A stretch of 64,000 nucleotides of DNA from Vibrio proteolyticus NBRC 13287 (lineage in GTDB: Bacteria > Pseudomonadota > Gammaproteobacteria > Enterobacterales > Vibrionaceae), in contig NZ_BATJ01000010.1 in assembly GCF_000467125.1 (NCBI RefSeq), positions 62,001 to 126,000 on the forward strand. The letters run 5' to 3'. A program made the position numbers and the translations under genes. The notes under the pieces are model-generated. The model did no database searches. It saw only the letters and a program-made list of their open reading frames with translations, and was not told where the DNA came from. Positions within the stretch are counted from its first letter, which is position 1, and each line of letters starts with the position of its first letter. Below, in pieces: positions 45,104 to 56,281 of this stretch.

Positions 45104-46327
45104 TTAGCCACCGAAATCATCCAGCAGGATGTTTTCGTCTTCCACGCCCAGATCTTTCAGCATGCCGATCACGGCTGCGTTCATCATAGGTGGACCACAC
45201 ATGTAGTATTCACAGTCTTCCGGTGCTTCGTGATCACGCAGGTAGTTCTCGTACAGAACGTTATGAATGAAGCCGGTGTAACCATCCCAGTTATCTTCTG
45301 GAAGTGGATCAGACAGAGCACAATGCCATACGAAGTTGTCATTCTCAGCCGCCAGGCCATCGAAATCTTCGACGTAGAACATTTCACGCTTAGAGCGCGC
45401 ACCATACCAGAAAGACATCTTACGCTTAGAATGCAGACGCTTCAGTTGGTCGAAAATGTGCGAACGCATTGGCGCCATACCCGCACCACCACCGATGAAG
45501 ACCATCTCTGCATCCGTATCTTTCGCGAAGAACTCACCAAACGGACCTGAGATTGTACACTTGTCGCCTTCTTTCAGAGACCAGATGTACGATGACATGA
45601 TGCCAGGTGCAACGTTTGGATTGTTTGGCGGCGGAGTCGCGATACGCACGTTCAGCATGATGATGCCGTGCTCTTCTGGGTAGTTCGCCATTGAGTAAGC
45701 ACGGATCGTTTCTTCGTTCACTTTTGACTCGTAGCGGAACAGGTTGAACTTCTCCCAGTCCTCACGGTATTCCTCAGGAATATCGTAATCCGCGTATTTC
45801 ACGTGGTGAGCCGGCGCTTCAATCTGGATGTAACCACCAGCACGGAAAGGTACTGACTCGCCATCTGGAATTTGCAGCTTGAGCTCTTTGATGAATGTTG
45901 CCTTGTTATCGTTAGAGATAACGGTACATTCCCACTTCTTAACACCAAAGATTTCTTCTGGAAGCTCGATGTCCATGTCAGTTTTCACTGCCACCTGACA
46001 CGCCAGACGCTCACCTTCACGCGCTTCACCTTTAGTGATGTGATCCAGTTCGGTCGGCAGAATGTCACCACCACCAGATTTAATTTTTACGCGACACTGG
46101 CCACATGAGCCACCGCCACCACAAGCAGAAGATACGAATACGCCAGCACCGGCCAGTGCACTCAGTAGCTTGCCACCTGGTTGTGTAACGATCGCTTTAT
46201 CAGCATCACCGTTCACAGAAATTGTAATGTCACCTGTTGGTACCAGCTTCGACTTGGCGAACAGAATCACCAGTACTAGCGCCAGTACGATCAGAGTAAA
46301 CATCACGACACCAAGAATAATGTCCAT
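45104..46327 (-). CDS. nqrF: NqrF, NADH-oxidising subunit of Na+-NQR
   Basis: Entry point of electrons into the sodium-pumping NADH:quinone reductase: one N-terminal membrane helix (about 2-23), a 2Fe-2S domain with Cys69, Cys75, Cys78 and Cys110, and a ferredoxin-reductase FAD/NADH module with [11 protein letters not shown] and a C-terminal CGPPMM. The 407 residues match Vibrio NqrF (408). Last gene of nqrABCDEF. Confidence 0.98.
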   Translation of the reverse strand: MDIILGVVMFTLIVLALVLVILFAKSKLVPTGDITISVNGDADKAIVTQPGGKLLSALAGAGVFVSSACGGGGSCGQCRVKIKSGGGDILPTELDHITKGEAREGERLACQVAVKTDMDIELPEEIFGVKKWECTVISNDNKATFIKELKLQIPDGESVPFRAGGYIQIEAPAHHVKYADYDIPEEYREDWEKFNLFRYESKVNEETIRAYSMANYPEEHGIIMLNVRIATPPPNNPNVAPGIMSSYIWSLKEGDKCTISGPFGEFFAKDTDAEMVFIGGGAGMAPMRSHIFDQLKRLHSKRKMSFWYGARSKREMFYVEDFDGLAAENDNFVWHCALSDPLPEDNWDGYTGFIHNVLYENYLRDHEAPEDCEYYMCGPPMMNAAVIGMLKDLGVEDENILLDDFGG

Positions 46328-46360
46328 TGACTATTCCTTAATTGTTGCGGTTTACCCGAC

Positions 46361-46957
46361 TTACAGTTGAACACCAGAGAAAGACATGAAGCCTAACGCC
46401 ATAAGACCTACAGTGATGAACGTGATACCTAGACCACGCAGACCTGGAGGAACGTCTGAGTACTTCATCTTCTCACGGATACCTGCAAGAGCAACGATTG
46501 CCAGCATCCAACCCATACCAGAGCCGAAACCGTACACGACAGATTCAGCAAAGTTATAGTCACGCTGTACCATGAAAGACACACCACCGAAGATCGCACA
46601 GTTAACTGTGATCAGCGGCAGGAAGATGCCCAGCGCGTTGTACAGAGGCGGGAAGAAACGGTCAAGCACCATCTCCAGAATCTGTACCAATGCGGCGATA
46701 ACACCGATGAACGTAATGAAGTTCAGGAAGCTGAGGTCCACACCTTCAACTAACGCATTTTCTTTCAACACCAGGTTGTAAACCAGGTTGTTTACTGGTA
46801 CCGCGATGGTCAGAACCACCACAACCGCAACACCCAGGCCAAATGCTGTCTTAACTTTCTTAGATACGGCCAGGAAAGTACACATACCCAGGAAGAAAGA
46901 CAAAGCCATGTTTTCGATGAAAATCGATTTAACTAGCAGGCTAATGTAATGTTCCAT
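46361..46957 (-). CDS. nqrE: NqrE, membrane subunit of Na+-NQR
   Basis: 198-residue integral membrane protein with six hydrophobic helices, related to NqrD by ancient duplication. It helps hold the Fe (2Fe-2S) centre in the membrane; conserved Cys residues lie in [11 protein letters not shown] (residue 26) and TVNCAIFGG (about 120). Eight bases after nqrD. Confidence 0.97.
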   Translation of the reverse strand: MEHYISLLVKSIFIENMALSFFLGMCTFLAVSKKVKTAFGLGVAVVVVLTIAVPVNNLVYNLVLKENALVEGVDLSFLNFITFIGVIAALVQILEMVLDRFFPPLYNALGIFLPLITVNCAIFGGVSFMVQRDYNFAESVVYGFGSGMGWMLAIVALAGIREKMKYSDVPPGLRGLGITFITVGLMALGFMSFSGVQL

Positions 46958-46964
46958 GACAACC

Positions 46965-47597
46965 TTACTCCTTCGCTTCTACTTGTTCTGGTTTGAACAC
47001 ACGGATGACCCAGATTAGGAAGCCGATCAGGAAGAATGCAGATGGTGCCAGAAGCATCAGGCCGTTTGGCTGATACCAACCACCATTGTTCACCAGTGGA
47101 AGCACTTCCATACCGAACAGTTTGCCGCTGCCCAGCAGTTCACGGAAGAAGCCGACAGTGATCAGAACAAAACCGTAACCCAGACCGTTTCCAATACCGT
47201 CGATCAGCGATGGAATCGGTGCAGATTTCATTGCGAATGCTTCTGCACGGCCCATTACGATACAGTTAGTAATGATCAGACCTACGAATACCGATAGCTG
47301 TTTAGAGATATCGTATAAGTAAGCTTTCAGGATTTGGTCTACCACGATAACCAGTGATGCGATGATCGCCATCTGAACGATGATACGCACGCTGTTTGGA
47401 ATGTGGTGACGGATCAGAGAAACAGAGAAGTTAGACAGAGCAGTTACAAACGTTACCGCCAGAGTCATTACAAACGCTGTCTCCAGTTTTGTGGTTACTG
47501 CAAGAGCAGAACATACACCAAGAACCTGCAGCGCAATCGGGTTGTTATCCAACACCGGCGCCAGAATGCTCTTTTTAATGTTTTGTGCACTAGCCAT
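46965..47597 (-). CDS. nqrD: NqrD, membrane subunit of Na+-NQR
   Basis: 210-residue membrane subunit with six helices, partner of NqrE around the intramembrane Fe centre. Conserved Cys in [11 protein letters not shown] (near residue 29) and [14 protein letters not shown] (near residue 112). The ATG overlaps the nqrC stop by one base (TAATG). Confidence 0.97.
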   Translation of the reverse strand: MASAQNIKKSILAPVLDNNPIALQVLGVCSALAVTTKLETAFVMTLAVTFVTALSNFSVSLIRHHIPNSVRIIVQMAIIASLVIVVDQILKAYLYDISKQLSVFVGLIITNCIVMGRAEAFAMKSAPIPSLIDGIGNGLGYGFVLITVGFFRELLGSGKLFGMEVLPLVNNGGWYQPNGLMLLAPSAFFLIGFLIWVIRVFKPEQVEAKE

Positions 47598-48382
47598 TAG
47601 TTCAGACCTCCGTCACGAACTTTTGCTAGGAATGGACCAAAGCCCATGTCACCTAACCAGAAGTCAAATGTGTGTTGTACGCCGTTACTGGTCAGTGTTG
47701 CACCAGACAGGCCGTCAACACCGTGCTCAGAACCTTGAGGAGCACCACCTTTAACGACTTTGATAGCCGGTTTGTGGTTCTCGTCGAAGAGCTTCTTGCC
47801 GACCCATTGTGCTGTCCAGGTCGGATTTTCCACTTCACCACCCAGTCCAGGAGTTTCACCCTGTTCGTAGTAAGTGATACCGGCAACTGTGTTACCGTCG
47901 GTTTCTACTGCCACAAATGCGTACATCATTGACCATAGACCATTACCGTGTACCGGAATGATTACGCGAGACACCTGTTCACCGTTTTTCACCAGGTAAA
48001 CAATACCGGTGTCAGCACGACGAATGATTTTCGCTTCGTCTTCATCCGCTGCCAGTTTCACTGACGTTGCTGGATTCTTAGATGCACTACGTTGATCGTA
48101 GTTTGCTGCCGTTGAACCGTCTTCCGCTTTTTCAACGAACTCGCCAGTTTTGAAATCAACCAGACGAGGTTCAATATACTCAGCGAATAGTTCAGGTACG
48201 CTCTTACCGTCGGCTTGGATACCCGCAACATCAACGATCTTGCTTTGCTTATCCAGAACTGCGTTAGCTTTCTGTTGGCTACGCAGACCTACCGCCGCTG
48301 TCGATACGATGATTGAGCACACCAAGCTCAATGCGATAACAACAAACAGCGTCTTTTTAATGCTATCGTTATTACTTGCCAT
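47597..48382 (-). CDS. nqrC: NqrC, FMN-carrying subunit of Na+-NQR
   Basis: 261 residues: one N-terminal membrane helix (about 11-33) and a periplasmic flavodomain. The covalent FMN site is Thr229 in [11 protein letters not shown], the target of ApbE. It overlaps nqrB by 11 bases. Length and motif match Vibrio NqrC. Confidence 0.98.
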   Translation of the reverse strand: MASNNDSIKKTLFVVIALSLVCSIIVSTAAVGLRSQQKANAVLDKQSKIVDVAGIQADGKSVPELFAEYIEPRLVDFKTGEFVEKAEDGSTAANYDQRSASKNPATSVKLAADEDEAKIIRRADTGIVYLVKNGEQVSRVIIPVHGNGLWSMMYAFVAVETDGNTVAGITYYEQGETPGLGGEVENPTWTAQWVGKKLFDENHKPAIKVVKGGAPQGSEHGVDGLSGATLTSNGVQHTFDFWLGDMGFGPFLAKVRDGGLN

Positions 48383-49616
48383 AGCGCGCTAGTCTCCGTT
48401 TGATGTTCTTTTCAATAACCACATGATCGAACAGAGGTGCAAACAGGTTCGCGAACAGAATCGCCAGCATCATACCCTCTGGGTACGCTGGGTTAACCAC
48501 ACGAATCATGACACACATTGCACCGATCAAGGCGCCATAAGCCCACTTACCTTTGTTAGTGAACGACGCTGAAACCGGGTCCGTTGCCATAAACAGCATA
48601 CCGAACGCAAAACCACCCAGCACCAGGTGCCAGTACCACAGCATACCGAACATCGGGTTGGTGTCAGAGCCCACAACGTTAAACAACGTTGAAGCCACGA
48701 TCATACCGATCATCACACCCGCAATAATGCGCCATGAAGCGATGCCCATGTAGACGATTAACGCTGCACCAATCAACAGAGCCAGTGTAGACACTTCACC
48801 AATCGAACCTGGGATGTTACCGATAAACGCATCCATCCAAGTGATTGGAGAACCTGTGACTGTGTTGATCAGAGCGCCGCTGCCACCTTGTGCCCATTGG
48901 CTTAGCGCAGTTGCGCCAGAGAAGCCGTCAGCCGCAGTCCAGACCGTATCGCCTGAAATCTGCGCAGGGTATGCGAAGAACAGGAAGGCACGACCTGCCA
49001 GAGCAGGGTTAAGGAAGTTACGTCCCGTACCGCCGAAGATCTCTTTTGCAACAACCACACCGAAGGTAATACCCAGTGCTGCTTGCCAGAGTGGCAGTGT
49101 TGGTGGAACGATCAGAGCGAACAGGATCGAAGTGACGAAGAAACCTTCGTTGACTTCGTGCTTGCGCACCATACAGAACAGAACTTCCCAGAAACCACCA
49201 ACGATAAACACCGTCGCGTAGATCGGCAGGAAGTATGTGGCACCCAGCAACATCTTGCTGCCCCAACCTGCATCGGCAGAAATGGCTCCGCCCAGCATTT
49301 CGGTCAGCCAGTAGTGCCAGTTGCCGTTGATCACATCAGCCAGATCCTGACCTGAGTGCAGGTGAGTCAGTGCTGCAATCGCTTGGCCACCCGCGTTGTA
49401 CATACCCCAGAACATTGCCGGGAATACCGCGAACCAAACCATGATCATGATACGTTTCAGGTCAACGCTATCACGAACGTGTGAGCTGCGTTTTGTAACC
49501 AGACCAGGCGTATAGAAAACCGTTGCAACGGCTTCGTACAGCGCAAACCACTTCTCGTGTTTGCCGCCTGGTTCAAAATGGTGCTCAATGTCTTCAAGAA
49601 ACTTTTTAAGGCCCAT
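48372..49616 (-). CDS. nqrB: NqrB, main membrane subunit of Na+-NQR
   Basis: Largest membrane subunit, 414 residues, about ten helices, with bound riboflavin and covalent FMN and probably the sodium channel. The FMN attachment residue is Thr236 in [10 protein letters not shown], at the same number as in V. cholerae. [17 protein letters not shown] is a further family signature. Six bases after nqrA. Confidence 0.98.
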   Translation of the reverse strand: MGLKKFLEDIEHHFEPGGKHEKWFALYEAVATVFYTPGLVTKRSSHVRDSVDLKRIMIMVWFAVFPAMFWGMYNAGGQAIAALTHLHSGQDLADVINGNWHYWLTEMLGGAISADAGWGSKMLLGATYFLPIYATVFIVGGFWEVLFCMVRKHEVNEGFFVTSILFALIVPPTLPLWQAALGITFGVVVAKEIFGGTGRNFLNPALAGRAFLFFAYPAQISGDTVWTAADGFSGATALSQWAQGGSGALINTVTGSPITWMDAFIGNIPGSIGEVSTLALLIGAALIVYMGIASWRIIAGVMIGMIVASTLFNVVGSDTNPMFGMLWYWHLVLGGFAFGMLFMATDPVSASFTNKGKWAYGALIGAMCVMIRVVNPAYPEGMMLAILFANLFAPLFDHVVIEKNIKRRLARYGK

Positions 49617-49621
49617 GAAAA

Positions 49622-50962
49622 TTACCCTTCCTTCTCAATCTTATCCAGGCATTCACGCAGCAGTTGACCGTACTCGTATTTGCCAGGACATACAAAGGTG
49701 CACAATGCTAGATCTTCTTCATCCAGTTCCAGAGCACCCAGACGTTGAGCACTGTCTGAATCGCCGGCACATAGATCACGAAGTAGCAAAGTAGGTTCCA
49801 TATCCAGTGGCATCACACGTTCGTAGTTGCCAATTGGAACCATTGAGCGGTCACTACCATTGGTCGACGTTGTCATATTGAACAACTGACCTTTGAACAG
49901 GTGACCCAGGTAAGCACGGGTTACAGAGAACTTGTTTTTACCAGGCATTGCCCAGCCAAGCAGCTCTTTGTCACGACCTTCGCGAAGAACAGAAACCTGA
50001 ACGTGGTAACGCCCCAGGTAAGCATGAGGACCCGTTGCTTTTACACCACTCAGTACAGAACCAGAGATAATACGAACTTCGCCAGGCATCAGTTCATTAT
50101 CTGTCAGCTCTTCCAGACTCGCACCAATCAGGGTACGAACCAGACGAGGGTTATTGACAACCGGACCAGCCAGAGACACAACACGCTCGGCGTGCAACTC
50201 ACCCGTCAGGAACAATTTACCGACAGCGATAACGTCCTGATAGTTGATGCTCCACGCAACATTGTCTGCATTAACCGGGAACAGGTAATGCATGTGTGTG
50301 CCTGCAAGACCTGCAGGGTGAGGGCCATCAAAAACGTGTTCTTCAACATTTGACTGTGAAGAGCGAGGTAGGCTGTTGCCTTTCTTACAAACGTAAACCT
50401 TGCCTTCTGTCAATGCCGACAGAATGTCCAGACCAGCGACAAACGCCTCTGACTGTTCGTTGATGATGAGTTCAGGATTCGCTGCCAGTGGATTGGTATC
50501 CATTGCCGTAACGAAGATTGCCTGAGTTGAAGACTCGATTGCCGGAACCTTGCTGAAAGGACGAGTACGTAAAGCGGTCCACAGACCAGAGTCGACCAGC
50601 TGAGTCTTAATCGCTTCGCGATCCAGACCGGCCAGTTGGCTGGCTTCAAACTTATCGAATGTTACCTGCTCATCACCTGCCACTTCGATCACTACGGATT
50701 GAAGGACACGTTTTGCGCCACGGTTAACTTCGATCACTTTACCGCTTGCTGGAGAAGTAAACTTCACACCTGGGTTCTTCTTGTCTTCAAAAAGAACTTG
50801 GGCTTTTTTCACTTCATCGCCTACGCGAACATGCATAGTAGGACGCATGCCAACGTACTCTTCGCCAAGCAAGGCGACTTTAGTGATGGCTTTGCCATCA
50901 TTAATCACCTGGGATGGAGTTCCTGCGATAGGAAGATCCAAACCCTTCTTTATTGTAATCAT
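49622..50962 (-). CDS. nqrA: NqrA, peripheral quinone-side subunit of Na+-NQR
   Basis: Cytoplasmic subunit of Na+-NQR, first gene of the operon. From ATG 50962 ([20 protein letters not shown]) it is 446 residues, the family length. The frame is open 33 codons upstream, but the protein alignment starts here. It contains the [22 protein letters not shown] barrel-sandwich segment (about 73-95) and a C-terminal [12 protein letters not shown], the Rnf-like portion. Promoter must lie in the 390-base region upstream, between bolA and nqrA. Confidence 0.97.
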   Translation of the reverse strand: MITIKKGLDLPIAGTPSQVINDGKAITKVALLGEEYVGMRPTMHVRVGDEVKKAQVLFEDKKNPGVKFTSPASGKVIEVNRGAKRVLQSVVIEVAGDEQVTFDKFEASQLAGLDREAIKTQLVDSGLWTALRTRPFSKVPAIESSTQAIFVTAMDTNPLAANPELIINEQSEAFVAGLDILSALTEGKVYVCKKGNSLPRSSQSNVEEHVFDGPHPAGLAGTHMHYLFPVNADNVAWSINYQDVIAVGKLFLTGELHAERVVSLAGPVVNNPRLVRTLIGASLEELTDNELMPGEVRIISGSVLSGVKATGPHAYLGRYHVQVSVLREGRDKELLGWAMPGKNKFSVTRAYLGHLFKGQLFNMTTSTNGSDRSMVPIGNYERVMPLDMEPTLLLRDLCAGDSDSAQRLGALELDEEDLALCTFVCPGKYEYGQLLRECLDKIEKEG

Positions 50963-51352
50963 ACGCACTTGCACTACTTTTATCGGGAAAAAGATTCTTT
51001 TGATTGCGTAACTTTTAGACACGACATCAGTGTCCGGTTTTGGCATCGTTTCAAACGCCAAAATCGCAACATCCTATTAAAAACCTCGTCACAGAAAATA
51101 CGCGAGATTTATCAGGTGCGATAGTTTAGCATTTTTTGGGAACTTGATGCCATGACCAATAAATGGATTCGACGCGATATTTCCAAGGAATTGAGTTTAA
51201 AAGGCTAAAGAATAGTCATAACTTTGAAGCGACGCACAAACCTAAAATATCACACCCACTTTAGGGTTATTCATGCATTCACAAGATGAAACAAACGTAA
51301 ATAAACGTTTCATTTCATTAATTTGTTGTCACTCTGTTAACAAATCAATGGA
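50963..51352 (-). other. Upstream region of the nqr operon
   Basis: About 390 bases between the bolA terminator and nqrA hold no good ORF (a 34-codon in-frame extension of nqrA has no ribosome binding site). The most promoter-like segment is a TAAACT-type -10 near 51123-51128 on the minus strand, after an A-run, which would give a leader of about 150 bases. I see no known riboswitch. Confidence 0.35.
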
Positions 51353-51375
51353 CAAAAAAGGAGCTGACGCTCCTT
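51353..51375 (-). terminator. Terminator after bolA
   Basis: AAGGAGC and GCTCCTT form a 7-bp stem with a four-base loop, followed on the minus strand by TTTTTT. Confidence 0.8.
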
Positions 51376-51380
51376 GTTGA

Positions 51381-51692
51381 TTAACGCTTATCGCCGCCCA
51401 TACACATCGGGCTGTCTGGCGCACTTTCTTGCTGCGCTTTCCACTCTTCAGGCGTGTAAGTATGCATCGACAACGCGTGCACACTGCCAGCCAACTCTTC
51501 GGCCAAAAGTTCATTAATCTGGCGGTGTCTTGCCAAAAGTCGCTGGCCTTCAAACGCACTGCTGACCACCACCACTTTAAAATGACTTTCAGAGCCAGGC
51601 GGGACGTTATGCATGTAACTCTCATTATCAACCCGCAGATAATCCGGGTTAAGCGCATTATGGATTTTAGATTCAATAGCTTGTTGGATCAT
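51381..51692 (-). CDS. bolA: BolA family protein
   Basis: Small KH-like protein that binds Fe-S clusters with monothiol glutaredoxin and can act as a DNA-binding regulator of shape and biofilm. From ATG 51692 ([19 protein letters not shown]) it has 103 residues, with [18 protein letters not shown] and [14 protein letters not shown], the family signatures. The C-terminal tail ends [11 protein letters not shown]. It is divergent from rlmG and lies upstream of nqrA. Confidence 0.95.
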   Translation of the reverse strand: MIQQAIESKIHNALNPDYLRVDNESYMHNVPPGSESHFKVVVVSSAFEGQRLLARHRQINELLAEELAGSVHALSMHTYTPEEWKAQQESAPDSPMCMGGDKR

Positions 51693-51855
51693 ATTTCTTC
51701 CTGACTTACCCATTCAGGGTATCAATGGAACGACGGATTGCGTCGGTTACTGAACAACATTTTACCTCCGCCTAAACGGGATAGGAAGGTTTTAGTTTCC
51801 TGATGGATTGCCATTTGCGACAATAGCGTCAAAGCAAAAATCTGCCACGGCAACT

Positions 51856-52989
51856 ATGAAAACTGAACTTTCGCTTTTCGAGCGGACATTAACCCTGCAC
51901 CGCTTTCCAAAGCGAGCCAACGAAACCCTACAAGCCTGGGACGCCGGCGACGAATACCTGATCCAACATGTCGAGGCATTGGCTCTGCCTGCCGGCCACC
52001 ACATCGTTATTCTGAACGACCATTTCGGCGCCCTATCCTGCTGGTTCGCGCAACATTATCGCGTCACGATGATGAGCGATTCTTTCATTGCGCATCAGGC
52101 CACACAACACAACCTGACGGCCAATCAGAGTGGAACCGTGACATTCGCCACCAGCATGGATGCCATTCCTGCCGACGCCGATCTGGTGCTGATGCAAATC
52201 CCAAAAAGTAATCGCCATCTGGTATGGCAGTTGCGTCAGCTCCGCCAGGCTCTGCCGGACCATGTGCCGATCATTGGCGTGAATAAAGCACGGGAAATTC
52301 ATACTTCCACATTGAAGCTGTTTGAGCAGCACCTGGGACAAACGACAACGTCTCTGGCGTGGAAAAAACATCGCCTGGTGTTCTCCCAAGCCAATGCTGA
52401 GCACTGCCCTGCCGTAGAACAAGACATCACGTGGGCTGTCGAAGGCGAGTCAATTCAGCTTAAAAACCGCGCGAACGTCTATTCGGGAGAAAGTCTCGAT
52501 CTGGGCGCACGCTTCATGCTGAAGCACCTGCCAAAAGACGACAAACTGGAACGTATCATTGACCTCGGCTGTGGCAATGGCGTGCTGTCAGTCAAACTGG
52601 GGCAGTTGAACCCGAATGCACGCCTGGTCTGCGTCGATGAGAGTTTTATGGCCGTGGCCTCTGCCCAGCAAAACCTCTTGGACAACCTTGGCCCGGAACG
52701 TCATGTCGATTGCTTCGCAAATAACTGTCTGGACGGGTTTGATCCTGCTTCCGCATCACTGGTCGTGTGTAATCCGCCATTTCATCAACAACTGGCGATC
52801 ACCGACCACATCGCCTGGCAAATGTTCTGTGATGCAAAGCATGTTCTCACACAAGGTGGCCAATTATTGGTGATCGGCAATCGCCACCTCGGCTACGATG
52901 GTAAGTTAACGAGATTGTTTGGCCGAGCTCAGGTAAAAACCGTGGCAGCCAATAATAAATTTGTTATTTTACAGGCAACTAAATCGTGA
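51856..52989 (+). CDS. rlmG: RlmG, 23S rRNA m2G1835 methyltransferase
   Basis: SAM-dependent methyltransferase for guanine 1835 of 23S rRNA (E. coli numbering). 377 residues from ATG 51856 (MKTELSLFERTLTLHRFP). It has a degenerate N-terminal half and an active C-terminal Rossmann domain with IIDLGCGNGVLSVKLG (SAM-binding) and VVCNPPFHQ (near residue 304, NPPF catalytic). The family start is supported; an upstream in-frame start adds 16 residues without a ribosome binding site. Confidence 0.95.
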   Translation: MKTELSLFERTLTLHRFPKRANETLQAWDAGDEYLIQHVEALALPAGHHIVILNDHFGALSCWFAQHYRVTMMSDSFIAHQATQHNLTANQSGTVTFATSMDAIPADADLVLMQIPKSNRHLVWQLRQLRQALPDHVPIIGVNKAREIHTSTLKLFEQHLGQTTTSLAWKKHRLVFSQANAEHCPAVEQDITWAVEGESIQLKNRANVYSGESLDLGARFMLKHLPKDDKLERIIDLGCGNGVLSVKLGQLNPNARLVCVDESFMAVASAQQNLLDNLGPERHVDCFANNCLDGFDPASASLVVCNPPFHQQLAITDHIAWQMFCDAKHVLTQGGQLLVIGNRHLGYDGKLTRLFGRAQVKTVAANNKFVILQATKS

Positions 52990-53006
52990 ATAAAAAGGAT
53001 ATATCC

Positions 53007-53576
53007 ATGAGAAAACTGGTTCTGGCAGCGTCAATGGCCCTTCTCACCGCTTGTGCTGCTCCTCAACAGGAACAAATCAACTTTTTGCCAAAAGCCACGC
53101 TGAGCAACAGTGACCTCGTGAAAGGCGCCACCTATAACCTGTCGAGCAAAGACGTTCGCTCCGCTCAATACGTGGCACTGGTCGACAGTGGCCGTTCACA
53201 CATCGAACCGATTCATTCGAAGCAGAATGTGCGGATCGCCGTAGAAACGGCTCTGGCGGACCAACTGGCTTCACAAGGTTTCAGAACATCAGTGAACAGC
53301 GAAAACGTCATTGAGATCGAAATCCAGGAAGCGCTGGTGAACGTCAAGCACTCGGTCATGTCGAACGACATGGATGCCAAAGTCGTGCTGGAAGTCACCG
53401 CAGAGACCCCTCAGGGCAAACTGGTCAAGACGTATACAGGCACGGCACAGCGTTCCGGTACATTGAGCGCCTCCAACCAGGAAATTGAAACCGTTCTTAA
53501 CGATACCGTGAACTTAGTGCTGAAAGAGATCTCTAACGACCGAGAACTCAAACAATACATGCAGGAGCGTTTTTAA
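53007..53576 (+). CDS. yajG: YajG family lipoprotein
   Basis: Outer-membrane lipoprotein of unknown role, 189 residues from ATG 53007 (AAAGGATATATCC before it). Signal peptide with lipobox LLTACAA, Cys near residue 16, then a YajG domain (conserved VRIAVETALADQLASQGF and VVLEVTAETPQGKLVKTYTG). It ends at ampG's neighbour, a cyclophilin gene, with TAATG overlap; the bolA, yajG, ampG neighbourhood is also found in E. coli. Confidence 0.92.
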   Translation: MRKLVLAASMALLTACAAPQQEQINFLPKATLSNSDLVKGATYNLSSKDVRSAQYVALVDSGRSHIEPIHSKQNVRIAVETALADQLASQGFRTSVNSENVIEIEIQEALVNVKHSVMSNDMDAKVVLEVTAETPQGKLVKTYTGTAQRSGTLSASNQEIETVLNDTVNLVLKEISNDRELKQYMQERF

Positions 53577-54124
53577 TGCTGAAACAATGGGTTGCCACTA
53601 CGCTGGCTCTGATCAGTTGCGGTGCGTTCGCCGGGCCTAAGGTGGAGTTTGATACCACCCTGGGCTCATTTACGGTTGAACTCAATCAGGAGAAAGCGCC
53701 GGTAACGGTCGCGAACTTCGTTAAATATGTTGAAGATGGCAGCTACGTAGGCAGTCAGTTTCATCGTATTATCCCGGGATTTATGGCTCAGGGTGGCGGC
53801 TTTGACCAAGAAATGAATCGCCTGCCAACCTACGCGCCGATAAAAAATGAAGCATCGAATGGTCTGAAAAATGATCGTGCTACGCTGGCGATGGCCCGTA
53901 CTAATGATCCAAACTCGGCCACCCGCCAGTTTTTCATCAATCTGGTCGACAACGATTTCCTCAACTACGCGCAGCGCCCACCTGGCTACGCGGTCTTTGG
54001 TGAAGTCACCCAAGGTTTTGATGTCGTCGAGAAAATGGCTCAGCAACCGACCCGCTCTTCCGGCCGGATGCAGGATGTTCCCGTTACACCGATCGTGATC
54101 ACCAAAGCCACTCTGATTAAATAA
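53576..54124 (+). CDS. Periplasmic cyclophilin-type peptidyl-prolyl isomerase
   Basis: 182 residues with a signal peptide (MLKQWVATTLALISCGAFA, about 1-19), followed by a single cyclophilin domain. Conserved motifs are FHRIIPGFMAQGGGF (catalytic Arg near residue 63), FINLVDNDFLNY and GYAVFGEVTQGFDVV. It resembles PpiA by location signal. It is co-translated with yajG (TAATG) and precedes ampG by 64 bases. Confidence 0.93.
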   Translation: MLKQWVATTLALISCGAFAGPKVEFDTTLGSFTVELNQEKAPVTVANFVKYVEDGSYVGSQFHRIIPGFMAQGGGFDQEMNRLPTYAPIKNEASNGLKNDRATLAMARTNDPNSATRQFFINLVDNDFLNYAQRPPGYAVFGEVTQGFDVVEKMAQQPTRSSGRMQDVPVTPIVITKATLIK

Positions 54125-54188
54125 TCCATCCGGCTCTGAGCGCTCCTGCTCAGAGCCTTTCTCACCATTTAGCAGGACTCCGAGTTTT

Positions 54189-55550
54189 ATGTCATCAGAT
54201 TCGTCTTCACTTACCTGGATGGGTACGGTCCGCAGTTACCTGGATAAACGCTTGTTGTGGGTGTTTATGCTGGGATGTTCCAGTGGCTTTCCCTGGGTCC
54301 TTATCGGCTCCAATATGACAGGCTGGCTGAAAGACGCAGGAATGACACGCGCCGCAATCGGCTATTTTGGCAGTGTCTTTGCTGTCTATGCGATTAACTT
54401 CCTTTGGGCTCCCTTGGTGGATCGGGTAAAACTGCCAATATTGCACAAGGCACTGGGACAACGCAGAAGCTGGGTACTGTTGTGTCAGATGGTCGTATTG
54501 GTGTGCACTCTACTGATCGCCGGCGTCAATCCTGCCACTCAAATTGTTCTGACATCGATGCTGGCTCTGGGAATCGCGATTGCATCGGCCACTCAGGATA
54601 TCGCCATTGATGCCTTCCGGATTGATACTTTTCCTAAGTCGCAAGCCAGCAAACTGCCACAGGCATCGGCTATGGCAGTGATCGGTTGGTGGACCGGTTA
54701 TTCTCTGCCGGGTTATGTGGCTTTTATCAACGCTGACTCGATAGGCTGGAACGGGGTGTACTACGGCATGGCCTTGATCGTCGGCCTGTTGATGTTGTTT
54801 ACTCTGCTGGTTGGCGAACCAGTTACCCAGCGGGAACAACTTCAGGCGCAGGCGGAAGAGCGCCACAATGCCCTGGTCGGATCTCGTGTTGTCGCCTGGC
54901 TGACGGTAACCGTGCTGGAACCGTTTATGGACTTTTTCCGGCGCAATGGCACCCGGGTCGCAATCACCATTTTATTGTTCGTCTTCCTGTTTAAAATTGG
55001 GGAAGCGTTTCTTGGCCGCATGTCGATTGCTTTTTATAAAGAGGTCGGTTTCAGCAATGAACAGATAGGTTATTACTCCAAACTGATCGGTTGGGGCGCC
55101 ACCATGCTGTTTACGCTGATCGGCAGTATGGTCAATGTCCGTTTCGGCATCGTGAAAGGGTTGATGATCGGTGGCACAGCAATGGCTGCAAGTAACCTGA
55201 TGTTTGCCTGGATTGCCGAAGTCGGTCCTAATGAGCAGCTGTTCTTGGCGACTATCTTCGTCGATAACTTTACCACAGCCTTCTCAACCGTAGCGTTTGT
55301 GTCTTTCCTGACGGTGCTGACCGGACAAGCGTTCTCCGCAACACAATACGCTCTGCTGGCATCACTGGGCAACTTTGGACGCACCACTCTGGCGTCTTTC
55401 AGTGGCGAACTGGCCGATTACCTCAATAACTGGTCACTGTTTTTTGTGCTCACGGCCCTGATGGTGATCCCAAGCCTGATCATGTTGTATTCGCTTCGCC
55501 ACTATTTCACCGATTTACTCAATAAAGCGCATCGTCACGACGAGAATTAG
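54189..55550 (+). CDS. ampG: AmpG, muropeptide permease (MFS)
   Basis: Inner-membrane importer of GlcNAc-anhydromuropeptides for cell-wall recycling and signal for beta-lactamase induction. 453 residues with about 12-14 hydrophobic helices and AmpG motifs GFPWVLIGSNMTGWLKDAGMT (residues 31-51), NFLWAPLVDRV, and ATQDIAIDAFRID. The start ATG follows AGGACTCC at ten bases. It ends at a bidirectional terminator. Confidence 0.96.
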   Translation: MSSDSSSLTWMGTVRSYLDKRLLWVFMLGCSSGFPWVLIGSNMTGWLKDAGMTRAAIGYFGSVFAVYAINFLWAPLVDRVKLPILHKALGQRRSWVLLCQMVVLVCTLLIAGVNPATQIVLTSMLALGIAIASATQDIAIDAFRIDTFPKSQASKLPQASAMAVIGWWTGYSLPGYVAFINADSIGWNGVYYGMALIVGLLMLFTLLVGEPVTQREQLQAQAEERHNALVGSRVVAWLTVTVLEPFMDFFRRNGTRVAITILLFVFLFKIGEAFLGRMSIAFYKEVGFSNEQIGYYSKLIGWGATMLFTLIGSMVNVRFGIVKGLMIGGTAMAASNLMFAWIAEVGPNEQLFLATIFVDNFTTAFSTVAFVSFLTVLTGQAFSATQYALLASLGNFGRTTLASFSGELADYLNNWSLFFVLTALMVIPSLIMLYSLRHYFTDLLNKAHRHDEN

Positions 55551-55564
55551 ACCAGCCTCAAACG

Positions 55565-55596
55565 ATAAAAAAAAGGGATGCTCTGCATCCCTTTTT
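55565..55596. terminator. Bidirectional terminator between ampG and chrR
   Basis: AAAAAGGGATG and CATCCCTTTTT form an 11-bp stem with a five-base loop between convergent genes; a T-run follows on both strands. Confidence 0.9.
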
Positions 55597-55603
55597 CATC
55601 ATG

Positions 55604-56281
55604 TTATGGGTAAAGCCCCTTGCCAAATAAATTGAAGATCCTCGCGACACCCTGAGTGAAGAGCATAGGCTCGGTCAGCACCGTCATACACAGGCAATCT
55701 TCCCCGGTACGTGTAAACGGGCTGTGACGAACCGACGCGTCACGGGTCATGAAATCGCCGGCTTCGTAATGTCCGTCTTCGTCACTAAAGCCGCCGTGCA
55801 GCACTAAAGTGGACTCCAGCCCCTTGTGCGTGTGTTGCGGGATGTGGACATCTTCAGCGATGTACATCAGATTGACCCGCACATTGTCCTCGCCCAAATC
55901 CATGGCCGCGCTGTACACCTTACCGCCATAACTGCGCCACTCACCAATCTGTCGTACATGCTTGCTCAGCGTACCAGGCAGACGAAATTGCTTACCGTTC
56001 ACTTCTAACACAGCTGCTGGCGGCGCTTGCACCGCTTTGGGTTGAATAGGATCCAAAGCCACGATGGCCTCGAACATTCCGGCAAATTCCTCACTGCCGT
56101 TGGCCACCAGCGTTGCCGGCCCGTTCATTACAGCCTGAGCGCATTCCCGCTCTTTGACTGCAACTAACGCTCTGCAACGACTGCATGACTCAAGGTGCGT
56201 CGCCACTGCCAGTCCATGAACCGCATCGATTGAACCAGCTGCATACGCATCTAAAAGATGTTGTTCCGGATGATAACTCAT
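55604..56281 (-). CDS. chrR: ChrR-type zinc anti-sigma factor
   Basis: Cytoplasmic anti-sigma factor for the ECF sigma gene just upstream; in Rhodobacter it releases its sigma in response to singlet oxygen. The 225 residues carry both zinc sites: an anti-sigma domain with His4, His29, Cys33 and Cys36, and a C-terminal cupin with His150, His152, Glu156 and His186. Relative spacing within each site is the same as in R. sphaeroides ChrR. Its start overlaps the sigma stop as ATGA, ensuring balanced synthesis. Confidence 0.93.
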   Translation of the reverse strand: MSYHPEQHLLDAYAAGSIDAVHGLAVATHLESCSRCRALVAVKERECAQAVMNGPATLVANGSEEFAGMFEAIVALDPIQPKAVQAPPAAVLEVNGKQFRLPGTLSKHVRQIGEWRSYGGKVYSAAMDLGEDNVRVNLMYIAEDVHIPQHTHKGLESTLVLHGGFSDEDGHYEAGDFMTRDASVRHSPFTRTGEDCLCMTVLTEPMLFTQGVARIFNLFGKGLYP